NCBI RefSeq assembly: GCF_018256155.1
Contig: NZ_JAERLY010000017.1
Coordinates: 1-55,818 of the forward strand
Reading direction: 5' to 3'
Length of the DNA: 55,818 nt
Source of the DNA: Gluconobacter sp. Dm-62
GTDB lineage: Bacteria > Pseudomonadota > Alphaproteobacteria > Acetobacterales > Acetobacteraceae
The stretch's first letter is position 1. Each line of letters opens with the position of its first letter. The notes beneath the pieces are model-generated. The model worked only from the letters and a program-made list of their open reading frames with translations. It made no database searches and was not told the DNA's origin. Of this stretch, positions 50,164 through 55,818 are shown piece by piece. The position numbers and the translations under genes were made by a program.

Positions 50164-50192
50164 ACTATGGTGAAGGGGGACGTGTTTGTCAG
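50164..50192 (-). promoter_or_regulatory. repA promoter candidate
   Basis: Minus strand CTGACA (50192-50187), 17-nt spacer, CATAGT (50169-50164). The iteron at 50208-50194 abuts the -35, so RepA binding should block transcription. Confidence 0.6.
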
Positions 50193-50193
50193 C

Positions 50194-50346
50194 GTGCACT
50201 TTTGAAGCACGAGCTATTAGGTTTATTAGTTATTATTAGTATAGGCTTCAAAAGTGCACGGGATAACGCCATCTTCTGGCGGTTTTCCTATCTCACATTC
50301 ATATATCGGCGCTTCAAAAGTGCATGCCGTAGCTACAAAAGTGCAC
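50194..50346. repeat. Iterons, right group (4 copies, one in the opposite orientation)
   Basis: GCTTCAAAAGTGCAC in reverse at 50194-50208 and forward at 50244-50259, with variants GCTTCAAAAGTGCAT (50311-50325) and AGCTACAAAAGTGCAC (50331-50346). The DNA between is AT-rich (about 50215-50240), a possible melting region. Confidence 0.85.
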
Positions 50347-50367
50347 AGCTCCATGTGGGCGACTCTA

Positions 50368-51816
50368 TCAAAACCGACTGCGCCCTGGATGCTTGGTCAT
50401 GGCGTCCTCGACCTCGATATATTTTTCCACCACGCCGAAGGTTTGGTGGCGCGAGAAACGCTTGAGCGAGACCAGATCCGTGCCGTCACGAGCTCCTGTG
50501 GTGATCGCTCCGCGTCGCAGGCTGTGCCCACTGAAATCGCCTGTCACTCCCGCATCCAGGCAGCGCTTCTGAATGATGCGAGCCACAGACCTGTCAGACA
50601 GCGCCTCTGAACCCATCGCGGGCGGGGCAGGGGGCTGACCGGCCTCGGCAGCAGGCGGGAGCCACACCCGCCGGAAAACCGGTCCCTTGGCGTCGGCCAG
50701 TTTCGCCTTCCGAAGCCACGCTTCATAGGCCCGGACCGGACACAGGGCAGTAATGCCGCGCGGGATGGCGACTTCGACACCCTGACTGGTCCGGTCCCCC
50801 TTGGACCGGTCCAGCCGGATCCGCATCCCGTCATCATCGAGCGCTACATTCTCCAGGCACAGCGCCGCCACTTCGGACCGTCGGAGGGCGCCGGCAAAGC
50901 CGAGCAGAAGAATGGCCCTGTCGCGGACGCCCACGAGCTCGGTGCTATCGATCTGCTCGATGACCTCGCTCAGCAGATCCCAGGTCAGCCCCTTGACCTG
51001 ACGGGACGCACTTTCCGTTGACGTCCTGCGAATGCCTGCAACCGTTTCAGACACAAGGGCATGGGAGGTCGGGACGGGAACCTGGGCAACATGGTGCAGA
51101 TAGCGCAGTGCGGCACGGTGCAGATCCACCGTCGCGGGCCGCTTCTTCTGCAGCGCAAGATCAGCCAGGTAGGCGGCAACATCCTCGCTGCGGGCGGGCA
51201 GGGCAGGGAGCGCATGTCCTGCCGCCCATGCGCACCAGGAGCGCACGGCCGAGCGATAGGTCCGGCGTGTGTTCACTGCCTTCGCCGCCCGGGAATAGGT
51301 CTTCGAGGCGCGCTCCGCCGTCACCAGCGTCCCGTCATAGTCGGGCAGGGCCTCGTCGGTCAGGGCGTCGAACCACTGCAGGACGGCGCCAGACTGCTGA
51401 CCCAGAGGAGAGGCCAGCGGCGCCAGCGTGGCCGCCTGCGATCCCGCCTTGCGCCGTCTGGCGGCCTTCGGCCTGAGCCAGGCGACGAACACCGGGTCGG
51501 GTTCGAGATCCAGAGCAATCGCCAGTTCGTGCCCGGAGGGCAGGGCGGTCAGATGGGCACTGGCGATGGCCAATGCCTCCTCCGCCGTCTCGACATCGGT
51601 GGACAGGACCGTGTCTTCGGCAAATTCGTTGTCGCGGTATTCGATGCCGCGAATGACCAGAGAGAGACGGGGGGAGAAGCGACCGGTCGAGAGAAGCGCT
51701 ACCGCTTCTGTCAGATCGCCGGCAGGAAGCTGCTGCCGGGTCTTCTGGTCCAGCCGGTCCAGGACGGCCTCACGGGCAGCCTTTGCCGAGCCTGCGATGT
51801 GAAGATGGCTGAGCAT
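50368..51816 (-). CDS. Tyrosine recombinase/integrase
   Basis: 482 residues from the ATG at 51816. The SAM-like core-binding domain (about 195-275: RTYRSAVRSWCAWAAGHALP) precedes a catalytic domain with Arg in FAGALRRSEVAAL, Lys in RSKGD, the HxxR box GHSLRRGA, SRHQTF and the nucleophile Tyr in EKYIEVED. The extra 190-residue N-terminus is not recognised. Next to the replicon it may resolve plasmid dimers or be the integrase of an accessory element; no attachment site was identified. Confidence 0.9.
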   Translation of the reverse strand: MLSHLHIAGSAKAAREAVLDRLDQKTRQQLPAGDLTEAVALLSTGRFSPRLSLVIRGIEYRDNEFAEDTVLSTDVETAEEALAIASAHLTALPSGHELAIALDLEPDPVFVAWLRPKAARRRKAGSQAATLAPLASPLGQQSGAVLQWFDALTDEALPDYDGTLVTAERASKTYSRAAKAVNTRRTYRSAVRSWCAWAAGHALPALPARSEDVAAYLADLALQKKRPATVDLHRAALRYLHHVAQVPVPTSHALVSETVAGIRRTSTESASRQVKGLTWDLLSEVIEQIDSTELVGVRDRAILLLGFAGALRRSEVAALCLENVALDDDGMRIRLDRSKGDRTSQGVEVAIPRGITALCPVRAYEAWLRKAKLADAKGPVFRRVWLPPAAEAGQPPAPPAMGSEALSDRSVARIIQKRCLDAGVTGDFSGHSLRRGAITTGARDGTDLVSLKRFSRHQTFGVVEKYIEVEDAMTKHPGRSRF

Positions 51817-51928
51817 GAACGCCTCCGCGAAACCAGAACCTAGCTTCTGATAGCATGAAGCCGGGGCAGGGCAGAGAGGAGAACAAACCCTGTCCAATAC
51901 AGACCGGAAATGTGTTAACGAAGACTGA

Positions 51929-52375
51929 ATGCCGATCCGACCGGAACTGAAAGCGCTTTATCCTCCCAACTGGCCCGAGCTGAGCCGACAGGTGCGGTTC
52001 GAGCGGGCAGGGGGTGTCTGTCAGCGCTGCGGCCGGCCGCATGGACATCACCTTCAGGTGCTGCCGGGTGGTCGGTGGAAGCATCCGGAGACGGGGCACT
52101 GGTTCAATGGCCGGGGCAGGCGCATCTCGCCTCCGGACCTGATCGAGCATCTGCAAATACGACAGACGAAGGTGGTTCTGGCAGCGGCCCATTTGAATCA
52201 TGATCCCACCAGCAACCGGCTGCGCAATCTGCGCGCGTTTTGTCAGCGCTGCCATCTGCTGCACGACCGGATGTATCATCTGGCTCAACGACGCCTGACC
52301 TTGCGACGGCGCCTGGCGCTCGGGGATCTGTTCGAAGGTCTGTATCGGGCCGGGGTCCCGCCTCTGCGCCTGTAA
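51929..52375 (+). CDS. HNH endonuclease-like protein
   Basis: 148 residues. CQRCGRPHG (about 31-39) and FCQRCHLLHD (about 109-118) frame AAHLNHDP (about 90-97), the Cys4/HNH arrangement. The end is a basic helix (LAQRRLTLRRRLALGDLFEG). It could be a nicking or homing-type enzyme. It diverges from the recombinase gene. Confidence 0.8.
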   Translation: MPIRPELKALYPPNWPELSRQVRFERAGGVCQRCGRPHGHHLQVLPGGRWKHPETGHWFNGRGRRISPPDLIEHLQIRQTKVVLAAAHLNHDPTSNRLRNLRAFCQRCHLLHDRMYHLAQRRLTLRRRLALGDLFEGLYRAGVPPLRL

Positions 52376-52449
52376 CGGGTCAGATCAGGCATCCGTCTGG
52401 ACCGCGACGCTGGCCTCCAGCCGGAGCGGGGAGGGGAGTGATCTGTTTC

Positions 52450-53193
52450 CTATCGCTCACCGATCAGATGTTCAATGTGCGTAACGTGCCCGGCCCTGAT
52501 GCCAACGCGCGTCTGCGCCTGCCGCACGAATTTCCGGTTCAGCTCGCGGGCCAGCGTTTCGCCGTCCCTGATCGGCACAACACTGTAGGTTCTGATTGCC
52601 CAGGAGATATCGCACTGCCAGTCGGTATGGCGGCTGCGCGTATGCCACTGCTTCATGGCCTGGTCTCCGCATCGCGCCGCTTCGGGGTGGTTCCAGCCAT
52701 TCACCTCTGCCATCCAGGCCAAAGCGGCATCCTGCCGGCCCTCGGTCATGGTCTTTCCCCAGTGACGCACGCCATGGCAGTCCGGACAGAGAGAAATCAC
52801 CCCTTTGAGGGTCTGGATCCGCCGCTCGTCGTCATACGCCCATCCTTCGTCAGCTTCGACCGGCCATTGGGGACCCCGTCCTCCGCACACCCGGCAACGG
52901 GATCCGGATCGCGCATAGGCATCCTTCCGGATCCGGTTCCAGTCTTCGGGCGCCAGGAAGGCGCGAAGATTAAAGCCCCACAGAGCCTGCGGCACCATCC
53001 ACGGGCGGATGTAGGGGGCCTTGCGGTCCGGCCGATACCGGTAAGGCACGAAAGGCAATAGAGCGTCGAGCTTGTCCCGGTGCGCCATCCAGCACTTCTG
53101 CTCCCCGTTGAACGTGGCACCGCCCCGGGCTGCTTCCTTACGGCGCTCAAACGGGACGCAAAGAGGAATGAGTGTCGTCAAGGCAATCACCAT
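52450..53193 (-). CDS. DUF5710-HNH protein
   Basis: 247 residues from the ATG at 53193. The N-terminus (LCVPFERRKEAARGGATFNG, then EQKCWMAHRD, about 11-43) matches DUF5710, a short module seen on plasmid primases and nucleases. The centre has CRVCGGRGPQWPVEADEGW and LKGVISLCPDCHGVRHWGKT, an HNH-type zinc site. The C-terminal 80 residues are not recognised. Probably a DNA-acting enzyme. Confidence 0.72.
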   Translation of the reverse strand: MVIALTTLIPLCVPFERRKEAARGGATFNGEQKCWMAHRDKLDALLPFVPYRYRPDRKAPYIRPWMVPQALWGFNLRAFLAPEDWNRIRKDAYARSGSRCRVCGGRGPQWPVEADEGWAYDDERRIQTLKGVISLCPDCHGVRHWGKTMTEGRQDAALAWMAEVNGWNHPEAARCGDQAMKQWHTRSRHTDWQCDISWAIRTYSVVPIRDGETLARELNRKFVRQAQTRVGIRAGHVTHIEHLIGER

Positions 53194-53259
53194 AACAGGG
53201 ACGGCCGAGCATGGCCGCCGTGGAAAGAGGGAATGTCGAGGCACTCGGGATATATCCCG

Positions 53260-53448
53260 TCAATGCTGATGGGACGACCCCGGATCACCCTCCCGCTTCG
53301 GGGCCACGCTCGCGTTTCCCTCAGTCGCGTCAACGGAACTGTCCCTCGGCCGCGGGCTTTCCGAAGAGGCTGTGCGGCTGCGCGCCTCCGCCACGAGGCG
53401 TTTGACGCGCTCGACTGCCATTGCACCACCATGCTCCATCGTGTTCAT
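53260..53448 (-). CDS. Small unrecognised protein upstream of DUF5710-HNH
   Basis: 62 residues (MNTMEHGGAMAVERVKRLVA), hydrophilic, with a disordered Ser/Pro-rich tail. It lies between a CTGCACTCACAA promoter motif (53503-53530) and the HNH gene, which supports its being real; composition alone would not. Confidence 0.45.
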   Translation of the reverse strand: MNTMEHGGAMAVERVKRLVAEARSRTASSESPRPRDSSVDATEGNASVAPKREGDPGSSHQH

Positions 53449-53502
53449 CGGCTTTCTCCGTTCAGAATGTCAGCTTCAGATCGGGCACCTGCCCTGTGAA
53501 GG

Positions 53503-53530
53503 ACACTAGCTGGCCCGTTTGTGAGTGCAG
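53503..53530 (-). promoter_or_regulatory. CTGCACTCACAA promoter motif, copy 6
   Basis: Minus strand CTGCACTCACAA (53530-53519), ten bases, TAGTGT (53508-53503), upstream of the leftward genes at 53448 and 53193. Confidence 0.55.
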
Positions 53531-53609
53531 ACCGGAAGAGCCCGATTTCTGTGGCGCTGCCTGCGTCATTGTAGTAATGTCGCTACATAAGAAACAGGAG
53601 GCTCCCGAG

Positions 53610-53864
53610 ATGACTGTCACCACATTTTCCAGTCGTGAGTTCAACCAGGACACGTCCCGGGCGAAAAAGGCTGCCGTTGAGGGGCCTGTCTTCATCACCG
53701 ACCGCGGCAAGGCGGCGCATGTTCTGCTGAGCATCGACGACTATCGCCGGCTGACCCACAGACCGCGAAAGATCGCGGATGCACTCGCCCTGCCTGGTGC
53801 CGAAGATATCGACTTCGATCCGACGCCCATGACCCTCGGCCTGCGTCCCGCGGACTTTGGCTGA
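53610..53864 (+). CDS. Phd/YefM-type antitoxin
   Basis: 84 residues from the ATG at 53610 (AGGAGG nine bases upstream). The N-terminal Phd fold is clear: TTFSSREFNQDTSRAKKAAV, then PVFITDRGKAAHVLLSIDDY. It binds its own promoter and neutralises the PIN toxin whose gene overlaps its stop. TGTAG and CTACA arms at about 53571-53588 upstream may be part of the operator. Confidence 0.9.
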   Translation: MTVTTFSSREFNQDTSRAKKAAVEGPVFITDRGKAAHVLLSIDDYRRLTHRPRKIADALALPGAEDIDFDPTPMTLGLRPADFG

Positions 53865-54292
53865 TGTTCCTGCTGGACACGAACGTTGTTTCCGAACTGC
53901 GAAAGGTGCGGGCGGGCAGGGCCGACCCTAATGTCGCCAGATGGGCAGAGCAGGTGGAGGCCGAGACCCTTTTCCTGTCTGCCGTCACCGTCATGGAGCT
54001 GGATGTCGGTGTCATGCGGATCGAGCGCAGGGATCCCGCCCAGGGAAGCGTTCTGCGGAACTGGCTGGAGAACTACGTGCTACCCGAGTTTTCGAAGCGG
54101 GTACTTCCCATCGATCTGGCGGTCGCCCGCCGCTGCGCTCACCTGCATGTTCCGGATCCGGGCCCGGAGCGCGACACCCTTATCGCCGCGACCGGCCTGG
54201 TACATGGCATGACGGTTGTGACACGGAATACGGATGATTTCCGGTATTCGGGGGTGCCACTCCTCAATCCATGGAAAGCACAGCATGACTGA
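53864..54292 (+). CDS. vapC: VapC-type PIN-domain toxin
   Basis: 142 residues. The acidic PIN residues are in place: D5 in FLLDTNVVSELRK, Glu in VTVMELDVG, Asp in ERDTLIAATGL and in VTRNTDDF. It cleaves RNA when freed from its antitoxin and would stabilise the plasmid. Its start overlaps the antitoxin stop, and a third small gene overlaps its end. Confidence 0.92.
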   Translation: MFLLDTNVVSELRKVRAGRADPNVARWAEQVEAETLFLSAVTVMELDVGVMRIERRDPAQGSVLRNWLENYVLPEFSKRVLPIDLAVARRCAHLHVPDPGPERDTLIAATGLVHGMTVVTRNTDDFRYSGVPLLNPWKAQHD

Positions 54293-54530
54293 TCACCGGC
54301 AAGACTGCAGCATGGCCGATTGTGAAGCCCTGTTCGTCGAGGGACTGAGGCAGTTCGTGGATGCCTGCGCGTATATCAACGCCGCCCTCCCGAACGAAGC
54401 GGAAGACGCCCCCTGGACAGTAACGATGCATCGTCTTGCAGCGAGCGCTGCTGAGGCAGCGGAGAACCTTGAAAATCCCTCCGCAAGTGAGATTGCCCTA
54501 TGGGCAGATGAGGCAATGAAAGTCCGCTAA
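54285..54530 (+). CDS. Small third gene of the Phd/VapC operon
   Basis: 81 residues (MTDHRQDCSMADCEALFVEG) overlapping the toxin end by eight bases. Acidic and helical (RLAASAAEAAENLENPSASE). No family is recognised. It could modulate the toxin-antitoxin pair or simply share its transcript. Confidence 0.6.
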   Translation: MTDHRQDCSMADCEALFVEGLRQFVDACAYINAALPNEAEDAPWTVTMHRLAASAAEAAENLENPSASEIALWADEAMKVR

Positions 54531-54613
54531 GGGGGGTAAGCGGAATGTCTGGTCTGAGCAGAAAAGTTGAGGAAGCCGACAGTCGTGATCTCCGTTTCCT
54601 CACACAGGATAGC

Positions 54614-54641
54614 TTGACTTACGACAATACATCCACAATAC
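54614..54641 (+). promoter_or_regulatory. ars promoter and operator
   Basis: TTGACT (54614-54619) is followed by ACAATAC twice (54624-54630 and 54635-54641), 11 bp apart, one helical turn, overlapping the -10 region. The arsR start lies eight bases on, so the transcript is probably leaderless. Confidence 0.55.
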
Positions 54642-54648
54642 CGGATAT

Positions 54649-55002
54649 ATGGATACAGAATCTACCCTCGCAGCCCTGAGCGCCCTGTCGCAATCCACAA
54701 GACTGGAGATCTTTCGCCTGCTGGTGCGCTACGAGCCGGACGGATTACCCGCCGGAGATGTCGCGCGGCATCTCAATGTCCCACAGAACACGATCTCGGC
54801 CCACCTCGCCACCCTGACCCGTGCCGGCCTGCTGACCTCGCAACGCGATAGTCGGCTGATCGTCTATCGCGCCTGTCTTCCGCGCCTGCGTGACCTGCTG
54901 CTTTTCCTTGTCAGGGACTGCTGCGCGGGCAGTCCCGAACTCTGCGCGCCTCTAGTCGCGACCCTGTCCTCCTGCTGTCCCTCCCCGGAAGCCCGCTCAT
55001 GA
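54649..55002 (+). CDS. arsR: ArsR-family metalloid-responsive repressor
   Basis: 117 residues. Winged-helix DNA-binding core (STRLEIFRLLVRYEPDGLPA, DVARHLNVPQNTISAHLATL, TRAGLLTSQRDSRLIVYRA). Cysteines that could bind arsenite are in the C-terminal part (VRDCCAGSPELC and LSSCCPS), not in the classical CVCDL position of the recognition helix, so this is a C-terminal-sensor type. It overlaps arsC by four bases. Confidence 0.92.
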   Translation: MDTESTLAALSALSQSTRLEIFRLLVRYEPDGLPAGDVARHLNVPQNTISAHLATLTRAGLLTSQRDSRLIVYRACLPRLRDLLLFLVRDCCAGSPELCAPLVATLSSCCPSPEARS

Positions 55003-55421
55003 CCATCACGATCTATCACAACCCGGCCTGCGGCACGTCGCGCAACGTTCTGGCACTGATCCGCAACAGCGGCGAAGAACCCCGGATCATCGAATATCTG
55101 AAAAAGCCTCCCAGCCGTGCGGAACTGGTCGATCTGATCGCCCGTATGGGCGTTCCGGTGCGCTCGGTCCTGCGGGAAAAGGGCACGCCCTTTCACGAAC
55201 TTGGCCTCGATAATCCGACCCTGACGAACGATGCGCTGCTCGACGCCATGATCGCACATCCGATCCTGATGAACCGGCCGATCGTCGTCACCCCCCTCGG
55301 TGTTGCGCTCTGCCGTCCGTCCGAGACGGTTCTGGACATCCTGCCCAACCCCCAGCGTGACGCGTTCGCCAAGGAAGACGGCGCGAAGATCGTCGATGAA
55401 GCCGGAAAACGGATCGTCTGA
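54999..55421 (+). CDS. arsC: Arsenate reductase, glutaredoxin-dependent type
   Basis: 140 residues. Catalytic C11 in [11 protein letters not shown], the Arg of MNRPIVVTP and the general ArsC/Spx thioredoxin-like fold ([20 protein letters not shown]) are present. It reduces arsenate to arsenite for export by the next gene product. Stop and next start overlap (TGATG). Confidence 0.95.
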   Translation: MTITIYHNPACGTSRNVLALIRNSGEEPRIIEYLKKPPSRAELVDLIARMGVPVRSVLREKGTPFHELGLDNPTLTNDALLDAMIAHPILMNRPIVVTPLGVALCRPSETVLDILPNPQRDAFAKEDGAKIVDEAGKRIV

Positions 55422-55818
55422 TGCTGGCTCTTGCCATTTTCATTGCTACACTGGTTTTTGTCATCTGGCAGCCTCGGGGGCTGGGCATCGGCTGGAGCGC
55501 AATGGCAGGTGCCGCCGTGGCCCTGGCGTCTGGAGTGATCCACTGGCACGACATTCCTGTCGTCTGGCACATCGTCTGGGACGCGACCTTCACCTTTATC
55601 GCGCTGATCGTCATCTCGCTATTGCTGGATGAGGCCGGGTTCTTCCATTGGGCCGCCCTGCACGTCGTGCGCTGGGGCAAAGGACGAGGCCGGACGCTAT
55701 TCCCGCTGATCGTGGTGCTGGGAGCGGCCATTGCAGCGGTTTTCGCCAATGACGGCGCGGCCCTGTTGCTCACGCCCATTGTCATTGCCATTTTCACTCA
55801 ACTCCGCCTGAGCCATAC
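55421..55818 (+). CDS. arsB: Arsenite efflux permease, 5' part only
   Basis: The first 132 codons run off the window. Starts [20 protein letters not shown]; several membrane spans follow, with the conserved ArsB stretch [16 protein letters not shown]. It expels arsenite. The window cuts it after about a third of the usual 430 residues. Confidence 0.93.
   Translation, partial: MLALAIFIATLVFVIWQPRGLGIGWSAMAGAAVALASGVIHWHDIPVVWHIVWDATFTFIALIVISLLLDEAGFFHWAALHVVRWGKGRGRTLFPLIVVLGAAIAAVFANDGAALLLTPIVIAIFTQLRLSH

Noticed and set aside
49016-50346. CRISPR-like array
   Set aside because: The repeats are 16 bp, unevenly spaced, in two orientations and flank repA; they are iterons.
1-55818. tRNA or rRNA genes
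   Set aside because: No tRNA or rRNA gene was recognised on reading both strands; none is expected on this kind of plasmid segment.

Overview
The window reads as one piece of a large plasmid from an alphaproteobacterium, most likely an acetic acid bacterium (Acetobacteraceae). Support: a complete iteron replicon (RepA, iterons on both sides, ParA plus small ParB-like protein, centromere-like repeats); a MOBF relaxase beside an oriT-like hairpin; alphaproteobacterial families (GapR/DUF2312, Ros/MucR); IS481- and IS5-type insertion sequences; and GC-rich coding DNA throughout except the TonB-receptor cargo. The genus call rests on recognition, not on a search.

Layout. 1-6.7 kb is IS-scarred: a frameshifted IS481-type element, IS5-type end fragments, an AT-rich TonB-dependent receptor lying between IS ends, and a coupling-protein gene whose 5' part has been replaced by the start of an IS5-type transposase. 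6.7-14.5 kb is DNA processing for transfer: MOBF relaxase and a small partner gene, a PemK/MazF-type toxin-antitoxin pair, a candidate oriT at 11063-11095, and a four-gene rightward operon (TraK/TraL/TraM-like layout). 14.6-47.3 kb is a 33-kb block in which 43 of the 45 genes called here point left, towards oriT: ssb, GapR, an HD-GYP protein, UvrD-like helicase, Toprim protein, periplasmic nuclease, ParB-like protein, a 1713-residue methylase-helicase, a PAPS-reductase-family protein, and many small proteins known only as DUFs or not recognised. 47.5-50.4 kb is the replication and partition core. 50.4-55.8 kb carries a tyrosine recombinase, two HNH-type proteins, a Phd/VapC module and an ars operon running off the right edge.

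How it may work together. If the oriT motif is read like R388, the transferred strand is the + strand, its 5' end is at about 11088, and the region to the right enters the recipient first. The + strand is then the template for the 43 leftward genes. Between these genes lie GC-rich modules of nested hairpins (about 10 copies plus a 527-bp direct repeat in two copies, one before ssb), usually with a pyrimidine tract on the + strand at their right end. Their arms change in sequence but keep pairing. I infer a leading region with multiple single-strand-active promoters or origins (Frpo/ssi-like), expressing ssb, anti-restriction candidates and other establishment genes before the second strand is made. 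A second regulatory signal, CTGCACTCACAA followed 10 nt later by a -10-like hexamer, occurs six times in front of genes on both strands. The coupling protein lacks its Walker A half, so self-transfer may be lost unless another copy exists outside the window.
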